Shown here: positions 46,938-56,905 of the stretch, piece by piece
Numbering within the stretch: position 1 is the first letter of the stretch
Layout of the letters: every line of letters begins with the position of its first letter
Assembly (NCBI GenBank): GCA_016584305.1
Contig: JACEEZ010019106.1
Location: 1-64,000, forward strand
Source: Chionoecetes opilio
Lineage: Eukaryota > Arthropoda > Malacostraca > Decapoda > Majidae
DNA length: 64,000 nucleotides
Reading direction: 5' to 3'
Program-made: the position numbers and the translations under genes
Notes under the pieces: model-generated
What the model saw: the letters and a program-made list of their open reading frames with translations, nothing else
What the model was told of the DNA's origin: nothing
Databases searched by the model: none

Positions 46938-47118
46938 AAGCCCAAGAAAGCCAGAAAAGCCATAACACTAGACTAAGATAGCGATTCTCAAGAAATTTGA
47001 TGAAGGCGTGCGAGTGAAGGACATGGCTAATTGGTTTAGCCTTTCCCCGTCGACTGTCGTAACTATTAAGAAGGACAAGGAGAAGATTATGTCAAGTGCT
47101 AAAAGTGCTACCCTTTGA
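46938..47118 (+). pseudogene. Tigger/jerky-like transposase N-terminus
   Basis: One frame gives KPKKARKAITLD. After a frameshift near 46973 comes KIAILKKFDEGVRVKDMA then LSPSTVVTIKKDKEKI and MSSAKSAT, followed by TGA. This matches the N-terminal helix-turn-helix (psq/CENP-B N) of pogo/Tigger-type transposases. The DDE domain is missing; downstream is a different repeat. A molecular fossil. Confidence 0.85.
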
Positions 47119-47127
47119 GTGCATTAA

Positions 47128-48832
47128 AAAAGTGTCCACGGTAAGGAAAGAACAGAGCCGATGCAGGTCACAAGAGGAAGAAGAGTGAGGCGCTCGTAAA
47201 CACTTGTCTCTCGCCTCCTTATGAACAACATGTCATTATCTCCAAAAGTAATGATTTGCGACGGAAGCTCATAGAGAAAATGTTTCCTAGAATCCAATAA
47301 GATAAACAGAAACCAGACTGTGTAGTGCCGACCGGGGTAATTTGGTCCTGGTTTTGACAAACTTTGATCTAGTTTCCATATCTATTGAAATAAACAAACA
47401 AAAATGTAATACAATCATAGAAGGGTCACTACCTATATGACATTAAAGTTTGAAAAAAATTCCATTATAGCTCTGTTAGCAATACACTGAGAAGTGGGGA
47501 CCGCATTGCTACACTAAATGGGGTAAATCGGTCCTATTTATATAAAGTAAAAAATAATTCTTCAAAATTTGACAAACCTCCAAAAACTTAAACGTTTCAT
47601 ACCATGCCCATGGACACTATCAAACATTCTGTGAACTGTTCTTCACATGCTCTGGTTAGGCAGAAAAGAGGACCAACACGCACACGTTTGGGTTCCAGTC
47701 TTTGAGTTCCTAGTCTTTCTTCTTTTTCTAGGTCTATGTTAGTTTTCTTTTATAATTTCTAAGCATTGTTACTTAATTTAATATTATTTTACACTAGGGC
47801 CAGAATTCCCTACACAATTGGGAGTATGGTTTCTGTTTACCTTATTGGATTCTAGGAAACATTCTCTATGAGCTTCCGCCACAAAACATTACTTTTGGAG
47901 ATATGGCATGTTGTTTATAGAGAGGCGAGAGACAATTGTTTACGTGCGCCTCACTCTTCCTCTTGTGACCTGCATTGCCTCTGTTCTTACCCTGCCATGG
48001 ACACTTTTTAATGAGGATTTGGCTTTAGTTAGGAGGTTAAAACGTGGGGTTAGATTAGGTTAGGTTAGTGAGTCAAAAGGTGGGGTTAGGTTAGTTAATT
48101 TTCATATCTACTACACCCTCTCCTTCACATAAAAAATATTTTATATCTCCAAAAGTAGTGATTTGCGAAGGAAGCTCATAGAGAGAGTGTTTCTTAGAAT
48201 CCATGGTATAAGTGCAGTTTAAAACAATACACGCTGGGTGGTTTTAAATATCCTAAACGTTTTGTTTTCATCATAAGGAATATTTCTAACCCCTACAACA
48301 GCTGGCGGAAATGAAAAATAGCACAAGGGGGGTATAGGGGGCGAAACCCCCCCAGTGAGGCTAGGTTGGTACATTTTTACACTAGGACCGAAATTCTCTA
48401 CATACTCGGGCATATGCTTTCTGTTTATCATATTGGACTCTAAGAAACGTTCTCTCTATGAGCTTCCGTCACAAAGCACTTCTTTCGGAGATATAAGATG
48501 TTTTTAATAGGAAGGAGATCTGAGTGTATAGGAGATATGAAAATTAAACTAACCTAACCCCACCTTTTGACTCACTAACCTAACACACGCTTTAACCTCC
48601 AAACTAAAGTCAAATCTGCCTTAAAAATGTGTCCGCGGCAAGGAAAGAACAGAGGCGATGCAGGTCACAAGAGGAAGAAGAGCGTGGCGCACGTAAACAC
48701 TTGTCTCTCGCCTCCCTATGAACTTGTCATTATCTCCAAAAGTAATGATTTGAGACGGAAGCTCATACAGAGAATGTTTCCTAGAATCCAATAAGGTAAA
48801 CTAGAAACCACACTCCCAATTGTGTAGGCAAT
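47128..48832. repeat. ~200-bp module repeated in both orientations
   Basis: A block running from GTGTCCACGGTAAGG through GTCACAAGAGGAAGAAGAG and CTCCAAAAGTAATGATTTG to GTTTCCTAGAATCCAATAAG occurs at about 47128-47320 (direct), 47815-48010 (inverted) and 48625-48805 (direct). Shorter relatives are at 48140-48205 (direct) and 48415-48505 (inverted). Two copies lie inside and one just outside the TIR element at 47325-49440. Confidence 0.85.
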
Positions 48833-49440
48833 TCTGGTCCTTGAGTAAAAATTTACCCTTAATTTATATACCAGCACCTTTAAGCTAATTCCACATTAGC
48901 ATGCAACAACCTGAAACAAAAGAAACAAGTGCAAATAAGCAGTTAATCCTCACCGTGATAATATGCCGTGAGGGGTACATTACACTGGGTCCAATTTACC
49001 CCACGAGTGTTTTTGTCACCGGGGTAAATACGGACCCAAACTGAGCATTGATCATGCAAAAATGAGACAAGATAGAGCATTTCAGATATGTTCATGTTAA
49101 AGTAGAGGAAAAACACTCTATATACGCTTATTTACAAGAATGTACTCCGTCTCGTATTTGAATCCCATGAAAGTTCGCCAAGTCAGCTGATTTTGTAAAC
49201 AAACTTTGCCGCAACTTTTTCTTGCTGTCATTTTACTCATTTTCTATTTTGATTCCTGGGTTCAGTTACATATTGATATTTATATTCATATTAATACTAG
49301 AAATGTTAAAATGGTTGTTTTACTACATGGGATATTCAAAACTGTTACACTCTTATTTATATTGAAACAAACACCAAAGCAAAGATAGCGGTCCGAATAG
49401 AACCAGTCCGTTGGAAGGACCAAATTACCCCGGTCGGCAC
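47325..49440. mobile_element. 2.1-kb TIR element, TA target site, non-coding
   Basis: Starts GTGCCGACCGGGGTAATTTG and ends with its exact complement, flanked by TA at 47323-47324 and 49441-49442. Sub-terminal GGGGTAAAT..GGTCC and GGACC..TTTACCCC motifs repeat the terminal motif inside. The interior is a set of inverted ~200-bp modules with no transposase frame. TA duplication and inverted ends fit a Tc1/mariner-like mobiliser, but the family is not assigned. Confidence 0.85.
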
Positions 49441-49442
49441 TA

Positions 49443-49542
49443 CCGTAGATAACATGGATGTAATAAGGGAACTATTAACGCCACCACACGTCTGCAAATC
49501 GAAGAAAAAAAGTTGTCCTGGCGACTTAAGTGTTATCTGCGG
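49443..49542. mobile_element. Foldback MITE, 100-bp short copy
   Basis: CCGTAGATAACA at the left and TGTTATCTGCGG at the right, with TA on both sides (49441-49442, 49543-49544). Inner motifs GGCGACTTAAG and TTTGCAGACG-like sequence match the longer copy at 52884. Its left TA is also the right TA of the preceding 2.1-kb element. Confidence 0.88.
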
Positions 49543-49574
49543 TAGGGAGTTTTGGTCCAAAGAGGAACGTATCT

Positions 49575-49705
49575 CAAATTAAATAATGGGGTTAAATGAT
49601 TTTATTTATTTATTTATTTATTTAATCGATTTACGAATTTTTGATTTACAAACAGTTTTTCAGGAACGTAACCCATTCGTAAATTGAGGTGGCCGTGTAC
49701 CTCCT
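49575..49705. mobile_element. Terminal fragment of a mariner/Tigger-type element
   Basis: Read on the minus strand, GCCACCTCAATTTACGAATG, then GTAAATCAAAAATTCGTAAA, resembles the termini of TcMar elements that start with ACCTCG-TTTACGAA. A short (TTTA)n run precedes it. Only one end is present. Confidence 0.5.
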
Positions 49706-50046
49706 TTTTTCCTCCAACTATTCCATGTTTTTTCTCTTTCTAGTCTTGCTAATTCACATTGTCTGTTAAACCATTCATTCTTTTTTTTCTCTCTGATAAC
49801 TATCCTTGGAACATAACTATTTATTCCTTCGGTGTAAATTCGGATGAACTCATCCCATTTTTTCTGGGTACTCGTTGTTGCATGGAAATTACTCCAATCT
49901 GTCTCTCTGAAAAATGTTCTTAATCCGTCAAAGTCTGCTTTTCCATAATTGTGTCTTCCTTTCTTGTGTTCTTCTCTTCTCCCCTCTTTTTTGCTATCAT
50001 TTATTTCAAATTCAATAAGTACATGGTCACTCTTTCCAAGTGGGCA
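49706..50046 (-). pseudogene. LINE ORF2 segment after the endonuclease
   Basis: Open minus-frame text KSDHVLIEFEINDSKKEGRR, then KADFDGLRTFFRETDWSNF and EGINSYVPRI, then KNEWFNRQCELARLE. This is the region between the endonuclease and RT in LINE ORF2. It is out of frame with the upstream endonuclease. Confidence 0.85.
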
Positions 50047-50493
50047 CTAATAATTTACTTTACTAATTACTTCCAGTGCTTTGGTCAATAGTAGGTCTAG
50101 TCTTGATGGTTCTTCGCTACCTCTGAATCTTGTGTTCTCTTTAATCCACTGAGTCATGATGTTATTCATTACCAAATCCAACAATGTACCACCCCATGAG
50201 TCTTCTCCTCCTTCAGTATACCAGTCTTCCCAGCAAACTTCTTTGCAGTTAAAATCTCCCATCAAAATTATGTTCTCACTATTTTCCATCGTATTCTTTA
50301 AACATTTGCTTGTGTCTCTTATCATGTCTCCGTACTCCTCTCTCCCCCAGGAATTTGTCTTAGGTGGAACGTATACGAGTACTAAGTCTCTTATTCTTCC
50401 TTTTTTCATCACCATCTCTACCTTCAACACCTCGGCCATTCCTTCTCCTTTCTCCACATTCCCTACTACCACATCCTTCCTTGTTAACACCAT
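50047..50493 (-). pseudogene. LINE APE-type endonuclease domain
   Basis: 149 open codons. ENIILMGDFNCKEVCW carries the GDFN metal-binding motif, and TRFRGSEEPSRLDLLLT the RLDL motif, both typical of apurinic-like endonucleases of non-LTR retrotransposons. The next motif, KSDHVLIEFEI, is in another frame just downstream (about 50010-50045), so the domain is frameshifted. A stop also interrupts it 5' of 50493 (near 50530). The endonuclease would nick target DNA for target-primed reverse transcription. Confidence 0.92.
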
Positions 50494-51121
50494 TACACCA
50501 CCTCCCTTTTTCTGGTTTCTGTTTCACCTCCATGCATTATATTGACCCTCCCCAACGGGCACATCCTCAGAATCACTCTGCTTTGTTTCTACTAGACCTA
50601 ATATGCCTGGTTTCTTGGCTCTCAGGTCATCGTTTACTTCTGTTAATGTTGACACTCGCCCATTTATATTTGTGTACGATACCTGCCATCCTATTTCATT
50701 TTCCTTTGAACTGTCTTCTCTTACTCATACTCTTTTAGATACCACTTCTTCAGCATTTGGTCCAAAACTCTCCAATAGAATTTCAGTTTTTACTCTTCCG
50801 TTCTCAATTCGTTTTTTTCTTTGGCTTCTTTAAACAGTACATTCAGACTGGCTCTTTCTTCCTCATTCATATCTTTTCTTATCCATATTTTCTTATATTC
50901 TTGTCTTTGCCAGTTTCCATGCCTTAGACAATATATCTAGATACAGAGACAATATCTAGATACAGATACAGTGTGTGTGTGATGCTGTGCAGTCTCCCGG
51001 GGTAGAAGCTTCAGCTAACACTAAAGGAGAGGAAGAGGAGGAGGAGAGGAGAGGAGAGGAGAGGACTTACGAAGCAAAACTTAAGAGAAAGAGGTCACAA
51101 GAAGAAGTCAAGAAATTGTAA

Positions 51122-51490
51122 TAGGTACTAATAGTCACTATTTTAACCCACATAAACACCTTCTACCACTAAGTCACTAGCAACACAGGCTCCTACCTTA
51201 TATATCTTAATATCTGATACATTAAAACTCCTTAAAACCCAAGCATTCCAAAATAAAAAATAAAAAATGATGTTGAGTTGAGGATTGCAGCGGCATTTAC
51301 CAGCCTCACTGCTGCTTGAGTTCATTCTGGTGTGGTGGTGATTTTTATCGTCAGTAACTTTGCTGTTGGTACGAAAGAATTTTCAGGATGGGATTTGAGT
51401 TTATTTTCTTGTAAATTTTGCAAAATTAACGAAAGTTTGTTAACTTGTTTGGAAGTTGTAACAATGGTCTAATAACATTTATGTTTTCAG
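51122..51490. other. No recognised feature (putative intron)
   Basis: AT-rich DNA ending in the pyrimidine-rich acceptor of the 51491 exon. Confidence 0.45.
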
Positions 51491-51690
51491 GGTCAAATCA
51501 CACTGCCAGCTGACAGAACAGAGATCACTGGCGGGGATCTGGTGCTTGTAGTGGGAAATGCATTGTTTGACCAGCCAAGGAACTCTCTCCCATCTGACAT
51601 GAGGCGTTATGTGGAGCAGAACACAGAAGATGCGATCAGTATTCTCCATAAGCTACTTACTGGCTTAGATGTCAATGTTAAGTTTTCTGG
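51491..51690 (+). CDS. Internal exon of an unassigned host gene
   Basis: TTATGTTTTCAG precedes and GTAAGT follows a 200-base stretch open in one frame (66 codons plus two bases). The translation starts GQITLPADRTEITGGDLVLV and ends DAISILHKLLTGLDVNVKFSG, with a clean mix of charged and hydrophobic residues. It does not match NDUFS1, although it is on the same strand 6 kb downstream. ITGGDL followed by helical text is reminiscent of the GAIN region of adhesion GPCRs, but that is a guess. It is followed by an intron carrying a LINE fragment. Confidence 0.75.
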
Positions 51691-51789
51691 GTAAGTTTTT
51701 CTGAACTGTATGTAATTTATAACTACTTCCTTCTTCTTTCTGTTTAACGTCAGTTTTCCCTATAATATTTTATGAGGGCAGACGGCCGA

Positions 51790-52200
51790 TGACACGCTTC
51801 CAACTATCTGTATCCGTTGTCTTCATTTCTTCAATGCCCAATGCTGCCAGATCCTCTTCAACACACTGCCTCCATGTCTTCCTTGGCCTGCCCGGTGGAC
51901 GGCCACCTGGAACTTCCACTCTAACAGCTCTCCCCAATGCTTCACCACCTTCTCTCCATCTCTCCTTCTTCTCTCTTCACAGGCTGAAACCACCTCCATC
52001 GCCTTACTCTCAGCACTGTACTCGGCTCCTTCTAGCCACATTTTCTTTGCCACCTCTTCACTGGACACTTCATCTCTCCATGGGATCCCAGTCATATATC
52101 TCAACATTCTCCCATCACACCCAACCAATACACCCTCCAACTTCTTCGTCAAAGTCCATGTCTCTGAACCATACACCAAAACTGATGTAACGAATTCCTG
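51790..52200 (-). pseudogene. LINE ORF2 C-terminus
   Basis: Minus-strand text SVLVYGSETWTLTKKLEGVL, GRMLRYMTGIPWRDEVSSEE and VAKKMWLEG is the post-RT C-terminal region common to many animal LINE ORF2 proteins (LLYGSETWALT...RRMLRYM). Downstream the frame degrades. The fragment is intronic and 5' truncated. Confidence 0.85.
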
Positions 52201-52883
52201 TTGAAACTCAATTTTTTTTTCTAAGTTATTTTTTGTGAATTTAAAAGTTCTGTGTTGGGTGAAAAAAAGTAGGCAAAAAAACATTAATGGGACGTCATCC
52301 CCAAAGGGTAAGATCTGAAAAAAATAATGATAGGAATTTGTTTCTTTTTTATCATATAAGAATATTATAGCTATTCCACATACCAAGTGTTATTACTCTA
52401 GGTGGAAAGTAAGTATTTTTTTGATACAATGGAAAAAAAATAACCTACACAAAGACTGAACTTTTGGTAAAAAAAAAAATTGAGGCTAGGCCACTAGCGT
52501 TGGTACACATTAAGTACTATACTATGCAGATCATTTATACAAAAAATAGCATTTTATTCCTTATAGTTTGAGTTACTCATGTTTAAAAAATGAGAGAAAA
52601 AAAAGAAAGATTCCAGTACATATTTAAAAAGTTCTAATTAATTATTCCTGAACAAGACTACTTATGTAAAAACTTTTGGAACATGTTGCAGAAAAGAATG
52701 ATAATCAACTCAGCCAAATTTGAACAAGATTGAATAATATTTGTTGTTTTCATAGCACGTGAACCATGGCAAAATCAAAGTTTTATAAAATGGGCGTCAA
52801 AGTTTTTCTACTGATTATGCCCCTGACAGTAATATTGCACATGATTTTATGTCAAATATGCTTTAAGAGTAGAAAATAACTTA
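52201..52883. other. No recognised gene
   Basis: AT-rich putative intron DNA without repeats I can name. Confidence 0.45.
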
Positions 52884-53360
52884 CCGTAGATAACACTAAA
52901 GTCGCCGGGACAAATTTTTTTCGATTTACAGACTGGTGACTGGTGGCGTTAATACTTACATTTCTACATCCATGATTTCAGGACAGTTAGAAGGGGCTAT
53001 CTGAAGAGTCTGTGTCATTTTGTGTCTTCATTTGTGTCATATTATGGCTATGAATGAACAAATTACAAAAATATCAACCGAGTGGCGACCTACACTAAGA
53101 TCGCCAGCTAGTGTTTATGTTCTGAGTGTCCTCCCGCCATCGTCGTCGCCTGAAAAAAAACGAGTAGAGAAATTTGAAACCGTCTATACTTGCAGATACA
53201 AAGCATAAACCAACACTGAAACAGGGTAGATTATACAGTCATGATATAAACTACTATGTATCATCTTCAATGGCACATACAAATCAGTAGTGATGCTATA
53301 ATTCGTAATATATGGCGCCTGGCGACATTAGTGCAGGTGGCGACTATAGTGTTATCTCGG
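52884..53360. mobile_element. Foldback MITE, 477-bp copy, TA target site
   Basis: Left end CCGTAGATAACACTAAAGTC, right end GACTATAGTGTTATCTCGG, with TA on both sides (52882-52883, 53361-53362). The right half matches the inverted half copy at 42463-42700 almost base for base. A 62-codon frame (53020-53208) lies inside and has no domain. Confidence 0.9.
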
Positions 53361-53499
53361 TAAGGTTGTTGTACTTACCTGAGTAGTCTAATATACTTCA
53401 TTCTGTGAATATATTCTGAACCTACTGAAGAGGGTCGTGCTAACCTTTTCTGGTTCTATATCAACCTCACCACTGGCACCATTAAAGCACTGCTTCCAA
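53361..53499. other. Short unassigned spacer
   Basis: AT-rich DNA between the MITE and a transposase fossil. Confidence 0.4.
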
Positions 53500-54215
53500 C
53501 ATGGTGATTTTATTTGTACTTTACATATTGCTCTTGCTCTTGTTTTAGTTCACCAGCACTGTAGGAAACGTCTATCACCTTCACCCTTGGTCCATATTTC
53601 ATGAACATTTCTCTATTTTAATCCATATTTTTCAAAACAGTAGTGAGGAAAGATGTTTTGATGCCAAGTGCTTGAGACATATCTGCTTTTTCATAGCCAA
53701 TATTGTACTTCAGAACTGTGTAAGATATAGGAAAGTCCAGGATAAATTTGCTCAAGCCCTTGACCTTCGGTCAGTATTTCCAAATGCGTCTATGAAGAGA
53801 TTGGTTAGGGTTTTGGGGTTTACCTTTGAGGCAGCGTTGTAAGAGGTCTGCATCTGCCAGGCGAGAATATAGAGTTCTGTCACCTTTTTCATGCCCTCCT
53901 AGTCAAGGCTGAAGGGTGGATACTTTCATTGTCTTACGAGATGGTATAACTTTCTTTTTGTTGTTGCCATGAAAACCCAAAGCACTGGTCCATGCTTCAG
54001 TGACTTCTTTTTCTGTTTGTCTCCGCCTTTTCTTGTTCTTGCCCTTTCTTTTGTTTAGCTACTGCTCATTGACAAAAACACCAGCTCTCCTTGCCTTCAG
54101 GACACCAAAAATGACGAGGCTTTTCATCTGTGGAGGTACAGGGAAACAAGCTGGACCATATAGCCTTCTGCGTAGACGGAACATCCTTGCCAACATTATT
54201 CCTTATATTTTCCCA
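53500..54215 (-). pseudogene. Mutator-like transposase fossil (C-terminal part)
   Basis: Minus-strand text in several frames follows a family of Mutator-like transposase proteins frequent in aquatic invertebrates. It has SLFPCTSTDEKPRHFWCPEG and SWCFCQ, GFHGNNKKKVIPSR, LYSRLADADLLQRCLKGKP, then QNPNQSLHRRIWKY, a stop, and PKVKGLSKFILDF. The QNPN-SLH-IW-CPK block is the most telling. Frameshifts and stops show it is inactive. Confidence 0.75.
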
Positions 54216-54329
54216 TTGTAGCCGTGCAGTTTTTCTAATACAGTGTCACTCAGCTTTTCTTTTCCAAGTACTTTCTTTTTTTCCAATCCAGTTGCAACTG
54301 ACCTGACTACACTTAACTGTTTTTACTCA

Positions 54330-54865
54330 GGAGGATATACAGATGGTACCTGATAGTGAACAGATGCTTAGAGGAAAGGATGATGGGAAGCTCAAAGCTA
54401 TTGTGATAACTAGGGAAATGGTAGAAGAGGGTATAGATAGAATGAAGAATTTTAAGTCACCAGAACCAGATGAAGTTTATCCCAGATTATTAAAAGAATG
54501 CAAAGAGGTCGTTAGTACACATTTTTAGGAAATTGGTTGATATAGGGGAAGTGCCGTTAATGAGGAGGAAAGGAAATGTAGTCCCCATATTTAAGAAGGG
54601 TGACAGAGGACTAATGTCAAATTATCGACCCGTTAGTCTAATGTCAGTGGTGGGTAAATTATTGGAGTGTTATTGCAAAAAACATTAGAGATCATTTAGA
54701 AAAGCATAGTTTGATCAATGATTCACAACATGGGTTCACCAAGGGTAGGTCATGTCTCACCAATTTATTGAGTTTTTATAGGAAGTCTTATGAGACAGCA
54801 GATAATGATGAGGATTATGATATTGTATACCTGGACTTCAGTATGGCATTCCACAAGCTACCACA
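54330..54865 (+). pseudogene. LINE reverse transcriptase N-terminal fragment
   Basis: Plus-strand RT motifs in shifting frames: DRMKNFKSPEPDEVYPRLLK, NVVPIFKKGDRGLMSNYRPV, SLMSVVGKLLE, SQHGFTKGRSCLTNLLSFY and DIVYLDFSMAF (RT motif A region). It stops before the YADD box, where a differently oriented ORF begins. Bounded on both sides by other mobile-element debris. Confidence 0.88.
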
Positions 54866-54875
54866 TGTAGTCCAG

Positions 54876-55765
54876 TCAAATTAGCTGATATTCCCCAGGA
54901 CCCACCACTAATTGCAACAGAAACGAAACCTGTTGTTCTCTGGGACATTCCACGGAATGGGTATTATGGCAGTTGTAACACCCAAATGTGATGGCACCTC
55001 GTTTTGACGTAAAACCATAAGGTTCCAGATTGGTGTCTTCCAGGAACTCCTTCATTTTGTTCATGAGAGCATTAATGGTCATCTGTTCCTCGTGGTTCTC
55101 CTCCAGGAAAGACGTCACCCTTTGAAAAGCATCTGCCCTGACTGTATCCGATGGTCTCCCTACTTTCCGCTTTTTTGACAGGCTCTCAATATCAACGAAC
55201 TGAGGAACCCCTTTTCCTGTTTGGAAGTTGACACTGCAGGCTTGGTGGTACACAGCATCAGCTGCATGGAGGTCTTGTGCAAACATCACCCTGCCTTTTA
55301 CCTTCTCTGCCCAGTCATCCTGACGGTCATCACAAACCTTAATCATAGTGCTGTCAAAACCTAATGTCAAAACAGGAATTAAGTCAAATTGTTTTTTCTT
55401 TCCGCCATATTTGTTTCCTGTTCCACATAACAAACAGTGGTCCTTGTAGGAAAATTATTCTTTGGAGCGAAGAGTGGCCACTGTTCACATAACAAACAGT
55501 GGTCCTTGTAGGAAAATTATTCTTTGGAGCGAAGAGTGGCCACTGTTTCACTGTCTGAACAACGTTTCCGCTCGAACCGTTCTATTTCACTCGGATGACA
55601 AAATTTCTTTCTACATTCTATGTGAGCGACATCACCCGGTGTCACCACAATAGAGGTCAATTCACGTTGATGACCTGCTTTTGCTATGCCTTCACAACCT
55701 TCATCACCCAGTGTGACTGTTGCTCCATCTGTCTGTTTCTTGTTACAAAATATGCAGTCTGCCAT
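54876..55765 (-). pseudogene. Repeat-associated ORF, Cys-rich N-terminus, broken
   Basis: Two minus-strand blocks. The first (55765-55517) reads MADCIFCNKKQTDG and has ECRKKFCHPSEIERFERKRC, a Cys-rich start. The second (55433-54876) has DDWAEKVKGRVMFAQDLHAA, DAVYHQACSVNFQTGKG and SKKRKVGRPSDTVR. I know this architecture from multicopy, probably transposon-associated proteins of crustaceans and cnidarians; its biochemical role is unknown to me. A stop after ...RSKE and a 62-bp tandem duplication (55426-55549) separate the blocks. Confidence 0.65.
55426..55549. repeat. 62-bp tandem duplication inside the broken ORF
   Basis: CATAACAAACAGTGGTCCTT and TTCTTTGGAGCGAAGAGTGG repeat with a period of 62 bases. 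62 is not a multiple of three, so the second copy breaks the frame. Confidence 0.93.
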
Positions 55766-56459
55766 GATGACCCTGAAAAGAAAATGGTTGACTATTAATA
55801 TAGGCCTAAAGACAGACGTTATGGGAAAACATACATGTAGTTATGACCATTACTACCTAGACTGGTGTCATACATGCACCACAGACATCACAACTTTAGA
55901 ATCCAATACTTGGACATGCCAATTCTTATTCTTGGACTTGGCAATTCTTATTGTCACATAATAACTTGTTAATTAATTAACACCAGGAAGTTTCTCTTAC
56001 CGCATATGTTTATATGTGCGGTGAGAGAACCTTACGTATACACGCCTCTACTGTTAAACCCAGCAATGTTTCTGTTGATGTTTTTGATGAGTATATGGGC
56101 AAATCCGCATTATAGTCACACCAAGGCAAGGAAGTTTGAAGGAACACTGTTACCAATACACAGCCGCGTGCATACCTCAACCCACCCTGCCTTCCTGTCA
56201 ACACTTGGTGACGATTTGAAGGCTCTGCCTTGACCTAGCCTTCGTCGGTGCCTCGCCGTTTGTGGCTCGCCCGCCTTGTCTCTTGGTACAAGCCTAAGTG
56301 TCCGCCAGTCAGAGCGCATGGTACTTGTTTATGACAGTCGGAGCGCATGTTTACAAGCTCAGCTTAGGCTGTGTTCACCGTGAGACTAGCCGTGTTTTTG
56401 CCTGTTCTTCGGTGTTTTTTATGCTTATCTAGACTTGTTCAGTGCACTGAAGTCATTCT
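55766..56459. other. No recognised gene
   Basis: Upstream flank of the repeat-associated ORF; short overlapping frames only. Confidence 0.4.
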
Positions 56460-56560
56460 GGCATGGAAAGAGAAGGGAAGTGGTAAAAGAAAGCGTGTGA
56501 ATAAGTATTGCAGAGAAATTAGAACGTATTAAGAAGGTGGAATCTGGTGTTTCTGTCACC
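56460..56560 (+). pseudogene. Tigger-like transposase N-terminal fragment
   Basis: GSGKRKRV followed, in another frame, by SIAEKLERIKKVESGVSVT is the start of a psq/CENP-B-type helix-turn-helix of Tigger transposases. It is cut off by the 3' end of the LINE at about 56561. Nothing matching the missing part follows the LINE. Confidence 0.65.
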
Positions 56561-56905
56561 TGGGTGTATTTCCCTAGTTGTATATACAGGGCCTGAGCTA
56601 CACTGGTGGGGTCCCGTCTCCGTATCTACATTTATCCAGTCTTTCTTTCAATTGGTGCACATTATGTGGCGATATCACCTCCTCATTTAGTCCATTGCAA
56701 ACTTGTACATTGCTATGAGGGAAGCTGTACTTCTTGAGTTGTTCAGGCATCTCCCTTTTGCTAGTTGTTTTGTATGTCTTCGTGTGTAGCGACCTTCTCT
56801 TTGTTTCCGAGTCAGTAGTCTCTCATGGTCTGTTTCTTCCATCTTTGTTATCTGCTTAAACATTGTTATTAAGTCTCCTCTTTCTCTTCTCTGCTTGAGT
56901 GTTGG

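Larger units (their letters stand above)
49706..50940 (-). mobile_element. LINE fragment (ORF1 end plus endonuclease)
   Basis: Minus-strand LINE remnant. From its 5' side: an ORF1 C-terminus (RKDMNEEERASLNVLFKEAK), the start of the endonuclease (KPGILGLVETKQ), the endonuclease core (see pseudogene), and the linker before the reverse transcriptase. The RT itself is absent: the element is cut at about 49706 beside the mariner-type fragment. Same family as 56561-59843. Confidence 0.9.

Noticed and set aside
50993..51121. Possible terminal exon (SPGVEASANTKGE..., ending TAA) after GTGCAG
   Set aside because: Most of it is a (GGAGA)n run giving Glu/Arg; weak acceptor; no homology recognised.
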